NCBI RefSeq assembly: GCF_045679555.1
Contig: NC_092094.1
Coordinates: 34,922,430-34,986,429, forward strand
Reading direction: 5' to 3'
Origin: Salvelinus alpinus
Lineage: Eukaryota > Chordata > Actinopteri > Salmoniformes > Salmonidae
Length of the DNA stretch: 64,000 bases
Of the stretch, positions 1 through 13,481 are shown one piece after another. How positions within the stretch are numbered: the first letter of the stretch is position 1; every line of letters begins with the position of its first letter. A program made the position numbers and the translations under genes. The notes beneath the pieces were generated by a model. That model saw nothing but the letters and a program-made list of their open reading frames with translations. It was not told the origin of the DNA and made no database searches.

Positions 1-704
1 ATAAAGATAACTCACACTGCCCTTTTCCCCAAGTGTTTTCCTTTCCTGTCCAGCATAGAGAGCTTTCTTTGTGTGCACACCTTTGTATAAAAGGCCCTTG
101 TCCGAGCCAATACAATCCATTGCAATCCAATCAAAATTGATTATTTGAAAGCCATGTCAAATGCTTTCAAAATTATTTATAGAAAAAGTTGACACGGTGA
201 ATAAAAGGAAGAGGCTAATTTAACTACCACAAACTAGATTACAGTAAGTCATGAAAGGAGTAATGAAATGTTCGATGTTGTCTTCCCAGCCAGGCATCAC
301 TGAACTTGATAATAAAACAGCTGAGGAGTTATGGTGGATGGAAGGCAGCCTGGACTCCTGTCACACTGTAAACAATGGAGGCTCCTTGGTCTCTTTGCAT
401 GCCTTCCCGTTTATAATTTTATTTAAATGGATTTTGAATGGATTGGGTTGACAATCCTCTCTGCACTGTAGTCATGGAGAGAGAGAAAGAGCGAGCACAG
501 TCAGCGGGTTTTAAAGCTCTTTTTAAATTTATAGTGAATTTTCTGGAACGAGAATGTCCTGAATCTCTAAGCATGTTGTTTGCCTCTTGGTCTACTCCAT
601 GTTGAATGCCAGCAGCAATCCTACCAACTGGACGTTAAGTCGGTGGGAATTATTTGTATTTCTATGGGAAACAAAAGTTCATTATACACTTCACAATGTG
701 GTAT
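1..704. other. gene-free DNA
   Basis: No convincing coding region, RNA gene or recognisable repeat is seen here. The short open frames carry no known motif and do not fit together as exons. Confidence 0.6.
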
Positions 705-1065
705 CTCAGCCGAGCTCCCTGCCATCCAGGGGATCTATACCAGGCGGTGTCAGAGGAAGGCCCGAAAAATTGTCAGACTCCAACCATCCAAGCCACAGAC
801 TGTTCACTCTGCTACCGCATGGCAAGCGGTACCAATGCACCAAGTCTGGAACCAACAGGACTCTGAACAGCTTCTACCCCCAAGCAACAAGACTGCTAAA
901 TCGCTAATCAAATGGTTACCCGGACTACCTGCATTGAACCTTTTTTGCACTAACTCTCTTGAACTGACTCTATGCACACACACTGGACCCTACCCACATA
1001 CTCACACATACTTACACTGATACCCCAACACTCACATATACACACACCCACACACACACACAGCC
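705..1065 (+). mobile_element. Rex1/RSg-1-type LINE, 3' end fragment
   Basis: The translated strand encodes the C-terminal tail of a Rex1/RSg-1-type LINE protein in broken frames (YTRRCQRKA, SHRLFTLLPHGKRYQ, LNSFYPQA). The same tail is readable at about 18200 on the + strand and at 57800-58440 on the - strand. It is followed by a CA-rich 3' untranslated tract at 970-1062. The copy is heavily 5'-truncated and cannot move. The family name is from memory of salmonid repeats; the homology between the three copies is seen directly. Confidence 0.8.
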
Positions 1066-2650
1066 ATTATCAAGGTTGGCATCACAGTAACACATCTAGA
1101 ATATTATTGACACCACAAAGTCCAGGAATAGCAACAAAGCTAGTAATTAGACATACATAATACATTTCCAGTTATTTTTAATGGATTGCAGCTTAGCAAA
1201 ATTAGGAGTCAAGTAAATAATATCTGTTAAACTGTATAGCCTCATGAAACATTAAGCAGCACCTTGGACAGCCTGCAGGGTTAGGTGTCTCCTGTGACAG
1301 TGGGCTTTTTGGATCTGGTGTCCTCTTAACCTTTTACTGCAGTGGGCTAAATCAGGGTAACACAGAGTGATTCTTGGTAGTCTTAAACAAATCTACTTTG
1401 AAACAAAAGTATATACCTCAAAGACATGGTTATGGGCTTTAAAAAAAGACACCTCTACCATGTCAGATATAGAGTTGAAATGTATTACATTTTGAGTTTG
1501 CATCCCAATATTAAACTTTATATACATCACAGAAGACTGAAATATAACAAAACTGTTTGACATAGAAACACCCGATTTATAAAATTATGAAAAATATTAA
1601 TAACATTCCACCCATGAGGCTAAAGAGGGCACTTTTGGTCATTGACTGCAGGAAAGGGCTACACAGCTATTTCTGCATTAATGATCACCCCCTCATGTCA
1701 CCCGCCAAATGTGTACGGCCTGTCAGTGGCTGACTTATATACCCTACACAGGACATGGAATCTCCTCTCATCGAGGTGATGATTAACCTTTCAAAACTCA
1801 AAAATGTTACCGTTATTTTATACCCTCTTATGATCTGACACTATATCACATGTGGCAGTGATAGTTTGCCACCTCTTCCCAGAGAGACTGAAATCCCACC
1901 CACTTGGTGGATAGTGTCCTCATTCTCACAAAAAGCTGAGCTCTAAGTTCCCCTCTAAATCCCTTGGATGGCTGAGGAGACAATTGATTTATTAGTCTGT
2001 TTCTCCACAGTTGCCAGTTATAAATGTGCTCAGTGGGCTGGTTGGGGAAGGTTTAATTTAACGGGTTTATTGGCCCATTTAAAAAAAAATATGAATATGT
2101 CCAAGATCCATGTTGTGGAAGTGTCATTACTGCAGTAAACGCCTAGTATTTTTTTATCCAGAGCTCTGCTACACCCTTCTGATGTCTCATTACTGCAGCC
2201 ATTTAATCTGGAAATGTACACAAAAGCATAGAACAATATTGTTGATTGGGACATCGTTTACTCCTTTAATTCTGCAGCAATTACAGCACTTCAAAAGAGA
2301 TGATCCCTGGTATTTAAGTCACAAAGCATGGGGGTTTTCTCCAAGGAACACTTACCTTTTATGGTAATTGAATGGTAATTAACACAGATTTGTTTCTAAT
2401 TAATTGCTTTAAAATGTTATAAGAAATACAACTGATGTATTGACTTCAGTCCAGTAATATGCATGTATTGCCACCTGAATCAAGTGGAACAGTCATGGTA
2501 AGAGAGCCTTGAGGGCCATTGTGCACGCATCAGTCTTTGTTTTACCATCGACCTGAGTTGTGTCTGTATAATTAATATTGGTGACAGAAATATATGACAG
2601 ATCTACAACCATGTGACAGAGATTACATATAGGGACTGCCAAAGCTGTCC
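1066..2650. other. gene-free DNA
   Basis: AT-rich sequence with no supported gene or recognised repeat. Confidence 0.5.
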
Positions 2651-2883
2651 GTCGCTCCCAGGTGGCACAGCGGTCTAAGACACTGCATCTCAGTGCTGGA
2701 GGCGTCACTACAGACACCCTAATTTGAATCCAGGCTGTATCACAACCGGCCGTGATTGGGAGTTCCGTAGGGCGGCGCACAATTGGCCCAGCGTCGTCAG
2801 AGTTTGGCCGGTGTAGGCCTTCATTGTAAATAAGAATTTGTTCTTAACTGACTTGCCTAGTTAAATAAAGGTTAAATAAATAA
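2651..2883 (+). mobile_element. tRNA-derived salmonid SINE
   Basis: The copy starts with a tRNA-like head with A-box-like bases (tggcacagcggtctaag) and B-box-like bases (tttgaatcc). The body follows, and the 3' tail ends in cttgcctagttaaataaagg plus an A-rich end. The tail matches the SINEs at 48543 (+) and 53470 (-). Such SINEs are transcribed by RNA polymerase III and mobilised by LINE reverse transcriptases. The head resembles that of SmaI/FokI-class salmonid SINEs, but I cannot fix the subfamily without an alignment. Confidence 0.85.
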
Positions 2884-3464
2884 AATTCTAATTAAATATT
2901 GTTTCCTCAGGTAATTAAAGGTCAGGGTTGGGTATGTTACTTTCTAAATGCAATCCTTCACAGTTACAAGTTACCTGTCCAAAACTTAGTAACGTAACTT
3001 TTGAATTACCCAAACTCAGTAACGTAATCTGATTACATTCCGTTACTTTTAGATTACTTTAGAAGAAAATAAAAATGTATATTACCAATTGAACGGCATC
3101 TATTGCAGGATAAATCAATGTTAAAGTTCACATAGCTGGCCATATTTTTATGTTACATTTTACTTTATGGGTTGGTTATGTAGGCTTCTTCTAATCTAAC
3201 CCATCGCTTTCTACTACATACAATAATGTGACTAAAATATCTATTTACATTAAAAACCAAAGTCTATCAGAATTCCAGTCATTCCTATAAATGTTATATC
3301 CCTTGATTTTCAAGAATAGGACTTGAAATATTAGCCAAATTGTTTTACCTTAGCATGACCCCAAAACTAAGGAGTTATTAGCCAGCCCTACTCTGTTGTT
3401 TATGTTTTGTTGTCATGGAGGACTGATTGGGCTCATTGATTCGAGTTTAAAAATAAATGCTGCG

Positions 3465-3655
3465 CTCATGGAATGGCATGCTTTGCCAAAAGTGTGCAAA
3501 GCTGTCATCAAGGCAAACAGTAGCAACTTTGAAAAATCTAAAATATATTTTGATTTGTTCAACAATTTTTTGGTTACTACATGATTCCTTATGTGTTATT
3601 TCATAGTTTTTATGTCTTCACTATTATTCTACAATGTAGAAAATAGTAAAATAAA
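3465..3655 (+). mobile_element. Tc1-like element, 3' end fragment
   Basis: The sequence encodes the last residues of a Tc1 transposase (KVCKAVIKA). It continues into the 3' inverted-repeat region, with stretches such as ttatgtgttatttcatag and ctattattctacaatgtag. It belongs to a different Tc1 subfamily from the Sleeping-Beauty-type copy that starts immediately after it, and its outer end is missing. The same coding region recurs, rearranged, at 48243-48381. Confidence 0.7.
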
Positions 3656-5221
<1,566 letters not shown>

Positions 5222-5271
5222 TATATAATTTCTAAGTCCAAGAATTGATGTAGCAACTACAGATTGCTCCT

Positions 5272-6302
5272 TTAAAGCTAGGGGGCAGAATTTTTATGTT
5301 TGGAAAAATAACGTTCCCATTGTAAGCTGCCTATTTCTCAGGTCCAGATGCTAGAATATGCATATAATTGACAGAGTAGGATAAAAAACACTCTAAAGTT
5401 TCCAAAACGGTCAAAATATTGTCTGTGTATAACAGAACAGATTTTGCAGGCGAAAACCTGAGAAAATCCAACCCGGAAGTGACTCTTATTTTGATAACTC
5501 CCTGCCTTTCCTCCATTTTTAAAGGGATATCAACCATATTCCTTTTCCTGTGGCTTCCTCGGGGTGTGAAAAGTCTTTAGACATAGTTTCAAGCTTTTAT
5601 TTGGAAAAATTAGCCAGATTTATCAAAACGCGTCAGTGGATACACGGATGTCCCTCCATTAGTTGACGCGCGCGACACAGGTTGCTCGACATTTTCTTTC
5701 TCTCCAGTATTGAATAGTTTACAGTCCGGTTGAAATATTATCGTTTATTGATGTTAAAAACAACCTGAGGATTGATTATTAAAAACGTTTGACATGTTTC
5801 TACGAACTTTACGGATACTCTTTCGAATTTTCGTCAAGCCTTGATGACCTGTCTAAGGCTGTGGAATACTGAACATAACGCGCCAAACAAATGGAGTTTT
5901 TTTTATATAAAAAGAATCTTTATCGAACAAAAGGAACATTTATTGTGTAACTGGGAGTCTCGTGAGTGCAAACATCCGAAGACCATCAAAGGTAAGGGAT
6001 TCATTTCATTGCTTTTCTAGCTTTCGTGACCAATCTACACTGCTGCTAGGTGTTCTTAATGTTTTGTCTAGTGATCGATAAACTCACACAAACGCTTGGA
6101 TTGCTTTCGCTGTAAAGCATATTTTCAAAATCTGACACGACAGGTGTATTAACAACAAGCTAAACTGTGTTTTGCTATATTGCACTTGTGATTTCATGAA
6201 TATAAATATTTGTAGCAATTCTTTTTAAATTTGGCGCTCTGCAATTCAGCGGTTGTTGATGAAAATGATCCCGCTAAAGGGATCTGTGCGTCAAGAAGTT
6301 AA
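5272..6302. repeat. 1.0-kb salmonid dispersed repeat of unknown class
   Basis: This stretch interrupts the hAT element. Both edges carry TTAA (5272-5275 and 6299-6302). No coding frame is seen. Its left 200 bp resembles, in order and spacing, the right end of the repeat at 41250-43045 read on the minus strand. Shared blocks include tgcatat, then a run ending in aacactct, then aaaacggt/aaaccgtt-like bases and aacagaac. TTAA would fit a piggyBac-type duplication, but no inverted termini are visible, so the class is left open. Confidence 0.55.
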
Positions 6303-7129
6303 GTCTATCAAAAGTGTGCCAGTTTGAGCATGTGTCCATTAGGCCTATGGATGAAAAACATTTATCAGTATGAATTGGATTGAGCAATAAAAGCCCAACT
6401 TTTATTCCATAGGCTTGGATTCGCACTATGCAGCTGTTGCAAGAGGGCATTTTTCACTGGTTGTCCACTGGTTTCAGAAACAATAATTGATAGGCAGCTT
6501 AAACTTCTTGAATTTAACAATTATTGGGTTCAAATAGACATCTAGATTTGTGAACAGCCATCCACAATCCGTAATGCGCAAATTGCTAAATGAGAGAGCA
6601 GCAGTGTGATTCACATCAATCAATGCGCTATGTAGATATCAATAATAAGTGATATCCGTATCGCCGTAGACTACACCACTACTGTCATCCTTACCGCTAA
6701 GCGTTTATTCAAGTGGGATAATCTTTGGATGCCGACAGCAGTCGCACCATTGGAAGCCATAGCTTGGACTGTAGCCTAAAAAAGCCTAGTTCCTGCTCTT
6801 TTCCTGTGATCCATCAAACACATTTTGTGTGTCATCATAGTGGTCTCTGACTTGTGGTCAGACTCGCTCAGGTGGAACAAATTTAAATGTGCGCCTTTTT
6901 TCAATGCTGATTTGAATGTCATTGAGAAAACAGAGAAGTGTCAAAGATTTTTTTTCGCAAACATCCTTTCTGATTTTAAAATTAATCCTCAAAGTAATCA
7001 TCTAGTTTTTCAAAAGTATCGGTAATCTGATTACAATATTTTAGCTGGTAACGTAAAGGATTAGAGTTAACTTTTTTTAAATCCCTTACATGTAACGGAT
7101 TACATGTAATCCATTACTCCCCAACCCTG

Positions 7130-7392
7130 TTAAAGGTACAGTATCACACAAATATATTTATTCCCAGGTCCTGGACATTCCTCTTAGATTAGCAGTTTCC
7201 TTTGACTCCTTACATAATACATAGTATGCAGTTTGGCTGTCCTTCTGGTCCAGTGGCTTTGCATTTTACATTTTCTTCTGGCTGCTTTATTGTATTATTG
7301 TAATTTCCCATTTCCATTGAATATGTATGTGTTAAACTAGAAGGTGTGGTCCCCATGAGCATTGGCTATGAGCCAAAACAAACAAAGGTAGC
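7130..7392. other. gene-free DNA
   Basis: Nothing supported beyond the 8-bp hAT target duplication at its left edge. Confidence 0.5.
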
Positions 7393-7645
7393 ACTTTATT
7401 TGGATAGTCCATCTGTAGATGCTCTACAGACTATCTATATGCTATCAGTAACATTTCAACTAACTATCTATCTATAACCCTAACCCTAATCTTAACCCTA
7501 AATGTAAACCTTATGCCAACCCTTATTCTAAACCTAACCCTAACCTTATCAAGCAGATACTTATCAACAGATAATTTGTTGATAGTGTGACCATCTGTAG
7601 AGCATCTACATTACAGAAGGACAATCCGGTCTATCCAAATAAAGT
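7393..7645. repeat. palindromic MITE with telomere-like core
   Basis: The left end reads actttatttggatag and the right end is its exact complement, ctatccaaataaagt. A second inverted pair, catctgtagatgctctacag and ctgtagagcatctaca, lies inside. The core at about 7475-7550 is made of degenerate taaccct units, like vertebrate telomere repeat. There is no coding capacity. Such fold-back elements are moved by transposases supplied by autonomous relatives. Confidence 0.7.
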
Positions 7646-7870
7646 ATGACAAACAAGCACTTTGTTTAATATTTTGGCTTATAGCATATCACACCCATTT
7701 AGCAGTAAGTACAAAAACAAGGTGTTTGTGAGTGTAGCCTGACATCAGAGGGCTCGGTCAGGGTTCAGTAGCCCAGCCAGAGCACTGTGAGCTGGGATGA
7801 GTAAATAGCAGACCGTCAAATCTCTGTGGAGCTGACCTGCATCTGGAAATAAGCACTGAATGACCATATA

Positions 7871-8790
7871 GAGTACCACAGTATGAGTCATAATGCCCAT
7901 AAAACCTAGCGGTCAAACAAAGAAATGGTTTCAATCGTTTTTCCACCATTCATTTTTCCCATAGGGGATTTTAGAAACACTTCAAATAAGGGCTGAGTTT
8001 CGTGTAGGCCTACTCTGGTGTGACGTTTTGATAACCATGTTAACACTCTCGGGCAAGGTGACTTTTATCAATATATTCGCCTGTATTTACCCCCAACAAA
8101 TGAAATGCTAATTATCTGCTAATGTGGATATCATAAAGAACTACAAATGCCATGATGATCTGGACTAGACTGATGAATCGAGACAAAGGTTAGAATATAT
8201 GGATTTACTATCTAATGTTAGCTAAATGAAGTAATGAAAAAATTGGCAAAATGTATTTAAATGTACCTGTTAGCAAAGGTTCCTGCTAGATTTGACGTGC
8301 AGTAGCTTGCAGGGATTTGTAGTCTTGCATGATGTTCATTTTGATGCCAATTAGCATTTTCAAATCAGAGAAGAGCCGAATATATTGATAAAAGTTTACA
8401 TGGTTATCAAAACGTCACGCCAGGGTAAGCCTACATGAAACACAGCCCTTATTTTAAGTGAATGAATGAAATGTTATTTTTGTGTCAAGTCGCCAATTGG
8501 GGTTAATTGACACATAAACAAACATTACAATAATTCACTATGGTAATTCAATTATAATTCTTATTCCGGTGTTCTCTGCATTGCGCATCGCATAAAGAGT
8601 AAAGAATAAATAAGAAAAAAATAAGGTAAAAATCAATACATAATAGTAAATTTCATCCCGAGAGCAGTAAAATAATATACATACATACATACATACATAC
8701 ACACTGTGTTTCTAAAATTCCCTATGGGTAAAATTCCCTGCTTGACCACTAGGTTTTATGGGTATTATGACACCTCCACTGTGGGGCTCT
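7871..8790. repeat. 0.9-kb inverted-repeat element
   Basis: The left arm (7871-8081) and the right arm (8371-8460 plus 8704-8790) are reverse complements. Shared stretches include cataaaacctag, ccatagggaattttagaaac (ccataggggattttagaaac in the left arm), gtgacgttttgataacca and acttttatcaatatattcg. The right arm is split by about 245 bp that includes an atac microsatellite. The inner 290 bp is unique. No ORF is present. It could be a MITE or a fold-back element; no clear target duplication was identified. Confidence 0.65.
8687..8704. repeat. (ATAC)n microsatellite
   Basis: A short pure run of about four to five atac units inside the right arm of the inverted-repeat element. Confidence 0.9.
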
Positions 8791-8795
8791 ATTGC

Positions 8796-10404
8796 TAGTT
8801 CATATGTGCAATGTTTGAAACACTCTTAGCAGTGCAAGTGATAACAGTTGAAAACCACATGCTGCCCCTTATATTGATACCAGTGTAAAAATAGACAGCA
8901 AAGCCTCAGCGTGTGATGGTTTGAACATAGAACAGACACTGTTACACTATTTTTAGACAGGCCACAATCACTGAGCAAAAAGAGCCTCCTGACATTTTTA
9001 AAGGGATAGTTCAGGATTTTGGCAATGATACATAAAAATGGTATCCATGAGTTCATCTGACTCTGGGGAACTAGATAAAGGGCATCCTTCAGAAAATCCT
9101 AACATAAATCAGAGAGTTCTGCTGTGGCGCAAAAAACCTGAACTACTATTAAAGTAGCTGCAAATACCATTTGACTGTTATAATCATGCAGTATTTATGC
9201 ACCATAGCAGAACTCTCTGATTTCTGAAAGAATGAAGCTGAACTCCACTTTTGGTCAGAACTGTATATTATACAATTGGGTACAAAGGCAGAGCAGCCCA
9301 TTGTACTATGAATCTGATATTATTGTCTGTGTTACACATTGCCTGCTTTGATGTTAGATTACAAGCCTGACCTGTCGTCACCCTCTTTCTCACTCTCACG
9401 AGTGCTGTGCCAAAGGGCATGCACACTGTACACCACACTCAGTGATCTTTGTTTGTGAACTGCAATCCAAGGCCACTAGTTTAGCAGTTGCTCCTCAGAA
9501 CTCCAGTAACCGTGCCAATATATCCTCTAAACACCAGCTTCGAGGGCATTATCACTTTTATACAACAGGTTACCAAAATATTTAAATAATGATTGACATA
9601 TTTTAATTAAAGTTATTTTGATGAATTGAATCATACTATAACATCCTTCCACAATATATAATCCCGACATAAATATAGGGTTGCTATCCAAGCCGGATGG
9701 TCGTTCATTCTATCGGTTCGGTTGCCAGAGACGCGACCCAGTCGTTCAGTCTTTTTGTTCTGTATCAATTGATGCGATGCAGTCATTCGTTCTAAATGTT
9801 CCATTGCCATACTGGCTGGCAACATTCTTATCCCTTGCTTGCTAGCTAGCCAACTACGGCTAACTTACAGTCACATCAAACAGCGCAGCCAGAATAACAA
9901 CAGTAGCTGCATTTGCATTTGTTTAAGCTGTTTTCTAGTGGCATTTATTTGGATACATCCATAAAAATGATGCCAGCTGATTCATGTTTTCGACTGGCTG
10001 AGAAACGCTGCCTGCCTGTCTGTCTCGTCCCGACTCCCGACACGTTCATTACTATGGGACAGCTGGGGGCCGAATTTTAATATTGAAACAATGTTGCAAA
10101 TGTTGGAGTGACAGACAGGAAGGTTTATACAAATTTCCTCTGTTAAAAACTAAATGTTAGTCTATAAGAAATGTGAGATAATGTCTAGATGCTTTTATTG
10201 TGGAGAAGTTCATAAATTGAGTGGCCTATTGAAACCTATTGAGACTTTTACTGCCAACTTCATGGCGGAAATAGATGAGAAAAAAGCATACCAGTATCTG
10301 TTTTTTGGTTCAACTTGAAATTCAGCATTAAAATTCCATGGAAATATCTTGATACTCTTGTTGTATGACCACTCCTATTCTGTCAACTAAAATATTTGAA
10401 ATGT
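8796..10404. other. gene-free DNA with a probable dispersed repeat
   Basis: No gene is supported. The stretch 9620-10080 has the look of a salmonid dispersed repeat (tgctagctagcc, ctgcatttgcatttg) but its ends were not resolved. Confidence 0.45.
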
Positions 10405-12825
10405 ACAGTATGTGCAAGTGGCAGTAATAAAGCCTCTCTTGAAAAAGCCAAACCTTGACCCAGAAAATATAAAAACTCTCAGCCTATATCAAATCTCCCA
10501 TTCCTCAAAAAAATAATTAAAAGCTGTTTCGCAGCAACTCACTGCCTTCCTGAAGACAAACAATATATACGAAATGCTTCAGTCTGGTTTTAGACCCCAT
10601 CATAGCACTGAGACTGCACTTGTGAAGGTGGTAAATTACCTTTTAATGGCGTCAGACCGTGGCTCTGCATCTGTCCTCATGCTCTTAGTGCTGCTTTTGA
10701 TACCATCGATCACCACATTCTTTTGGAGAGATTGGAAACCCAAATTGGTCTACACGGACAAGTTCTGGCTTGGTTTAGATCTTATCTGTCGGAAAGATAT
10801 CAGTTTGTCTCTGTGGATGGTTTGTACTCTGACAAATCAACTGTACATTTCGGTGTTCCTCAAGGTTCCGTTTTAGGACCACTATTGTTTTCACTATATA
10901 TTTTACCTCTTGGTGATGCCATTCGGAAAAATAATGTTAACTTTCACTGCTATGCGGATGACACACAGCTGTACATTTCGATGAAACATGGTGAAGCCCC
11001 AAAATTGCTCTCGCTGGAAGCCTGTGTTTCAGACATAAGGAAGTGGATGGCTGCAAATGTTCTACTTTTAAACTCTGACAAAACAGAGATGCTTGTTATA
11101 GGTCCCAAGAAACAAAGAGTTCTTCTGTTGAATCTGACAATTATTGTTGATGGTTGTACAGTCGTCTCAAATAAAACTGTGAAGGACCTCGGCGTTACTC
11201 TGGACCCTGATCTCTCTTTTGACGAACATATCAAGACTGTTTCAAGGACAGATTTTTTTCCATCTACGTAACATTGCAAAAATCAGAAACTTTCTGTCCA
11301 AAAATGATGCAGAAAGATTAATCCATGCTTTTGTCACTTCTAGACTAGACTACTGCAATGCTCAACTTTCCGGCTACCCGGATAAAGCACTAAATAAACT
11401 TCAGTTAGTGCTAAACACGGCTGCTAGAATCCTGACTAGAACCAAAAATGTAATCATATTACTCCAGTGCTAGCCTCCCTACACTGGCTTCCTGTTAAGG
11501 CAAGGGCTGATTTCAAGGTTTTACTGCCAACCTACAAAGCATTACATGGGCTTGCTCCTACCTATCTTTCTGATTTGGTCCTGCCGTACATACCTACACA
11601 TACACTACGGTCACAAGACACAGGCCTCCTAACTGTCCCTAGAATTTCTAAGCATACAGCTGGAGGCGGGGCTTTCTCCTATAGAGCTACATTTTTATGG
11701 AATGGTCTGTCTACCCATGTGAGAGATGCAGACTCGGTCTCAACGTTTAAGTCTTTATTGAAGACTCGTCTCTTCAGTAGGTGTCACGTTCTGACCTTTA
11801 TTTTCCTTTGTTTTGTCTTTAGTTAGTATGGTCAGGGCGTGAGTTGGGGTGGGGAGTCTATGTTATGTGTTTCTATGTTTAGGTTTCAGACGAAGAGGAG
11901 GACCCCTCTCTCCACTGGGATTCTCTGCCTCTAACCCTATTACAGGGGCTGAGTCACTGGCTTACTGGTGCTCTTCCATGCCGTCCCTAGGAGGAGTGTG
12001 TCACTTGAGTGGGTTGAGTCACTGACGTGATCTTCCTGTCTGGGCCACAGTGTCTCCCGACCACTCCTGTCTCAGCCTCCAGTATTTATGCTGCAGTAGT
12101 TTATGTGTCAGGGGGCTAGGGTCAGTCATAGTTATATCTGGAGTATTTCCAGTTATATCTGGAGTATTTCTCCTGTCTTATCCGGTGTCCTGTGTGAATT
12201 TAAGTATGCTCTCTCTAATTCTCTCTCTCCTTCTATCTTTCTCTCTCTCTATCGGACGACCTGAGCCCTAGGACCATGTCTCAGGACTACCTGACCTGAT
12301 GACTCCTTGCTGTCCCCAGTCCACCTGGCCGTGCTGCTGCTCCAGTTTCAACTGTTCTGCCTGTGGCTATAGAACCCTGACCTGTTCACTGGGCGTGTTA
12401 CCTGTCCCAGACCTGCTGTTTTCAACTCTCTAGAGACAGCTGGAGTGGTAGAGATACTCCGAATGATCGGCTATGAAAGCCAACTGACATTTACTCCTGA
12501 GGTGCTGACCTGTTGCACCCTCGACAACCACTGTGATTATTATTATTTGACCATGCTGGTCATCTATGCACATTTGAACATCTTGGCCATGTTCTGTTAT
12601 AATCTCCACCCGGCACAGCCAGAAGAGGACTGGCCACCCCTCATAGCCTGGTTCCTCTCTAGGTTTCTTCCTAGGTTCTGTCCTTTCTAGGGAGTTTTTA
12701 CTAGCCACTGTGCTTCTACACCTGCATTGCTTGCTGTTTGGGGTTTTAGGCTGGGTTTCTGTACAGCATTTTGAGATATCAACTGATTTAAGAATGGCTT
12801 TATAAATACATTTGATTTACAGTAA
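10405..12825 (+). pseudogene. L2-type LINE, 5'-truncated, reverse transcriptase inactive
   Basis: It encodes the reverse transcriptase and C-terminal part of an L2-clade LINE in broken frames. [15 protein letters not shown] is at about 10577, followed by [16 protein letters not shown] (frame 10723-11271), the intact YADDT box (10951-10965), then RLDYCNAQLSGYPDKALNKL (11219-11473) and the tail LASLHWLPVKA (11467-11826). The sequence around motif A (about 10690) changes frame and the expected aspartate-containing LDL is missing. The 3' untranslated region runs to about 12825 and ends in an atttgattt tail, as in the other L2 copies here. The 5' endonuclease part is absent. This is a dead insertion; no host function is implied. 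Confidence 0.88.
11782..11885 (+). mobile_element. LTR fragment inside the L2 element
   Basis: A stretch starting tgtcacgttctgacc breaks the L2 sequence just at the end of its protein. It begins with the same tgtcacg found at the LTR starts at 33139 and 35293, and it lacks an LTR right end. It looks like the 5' part of a different LTR family, joined or deleted within the L2 3' region. Confidence 0.5.
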
Positions 12826-13264
12826 TTTGAGTCTAACTTTTGCAGCATTAAGCCCGGATGGTCAATTAGGGGAATTTTATAGTACAAGCTGTAATTTCCA
12901 AGCTGTATTCTGTTCTGTATGGATTTTTGCCTCTGAGATATTTAACAACCAAGTGAATGCTCCATAATCCGCATCTCATCTGTCAAAGGATCCCAGCATC
13001 CACCCAAAAATCTTCAGCTTGCTCTAATGCCACAGCAGTTGCCATGGAGACAGCTCTAGGAGGGAATGGGCAGTGGCATAGTATGTAGGGACTTTAGGCT
13101 TCTCTTGTGGACACTGCTTCATTGAAAGTGTTAAGCATATTTCCACAGACTTTACACTTTACATTATTATCTTACTCTGTGAATGCGAATGACAATCAAA
13201 TAAATAATGCCAATAGATTCTCGGTGATATTACTAGATGAGAGCACTATGAATATGAATGCCTA
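12826..13264. other. gene-free DNA
   Basis: Nothing supported. Confidence 0.5.
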
Positions 13265-13266
13265 TA

Positions 13267-13479
13267 CACTGAGTATACCAAATATTCAGAACCCCTGATT
13301 TTTTTCATGACATAGACTGACCAGGTGAATCCAGGTGAAAGCTATGATCTTTTATTGATGTCACTTGTTAAATCCACTTCAATCAGTGTAGATGAATGGA
13401 GGGGGTAGGTTAAAGAAGGATTCTTAAGGGGGGGTGACTCAATATTAGGAAGGTGTCCTAATGTTTGGTATACTCAGTG
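13267..13479. mobile_element. 213-bp Tc1/mariner-type MITE
   Basis: The termini cactgagtataccaaa and tttggtatactcagtg are exact reverse complements. They are flanked by TA on both sides (13265-13266 and 13480-13481), the duplication made by Tc1/mariner transposases. The interior is non-coding. Confidence 0.85.
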
Positions 13480-13481
13480 TA

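Noticed and set aside
580-1020. 146-codon open frame
   Set aside because: It runs across a Rex1-type LINE end out of frame with the LINE protein and has no domain.
2651-2720. tRNA gene
   Set aside because: It is the tRNA-like head of a SINE.
7475-7550. True interstitial telomere
   Set aside because: The units are degenerate and enclosed by MITE ends.
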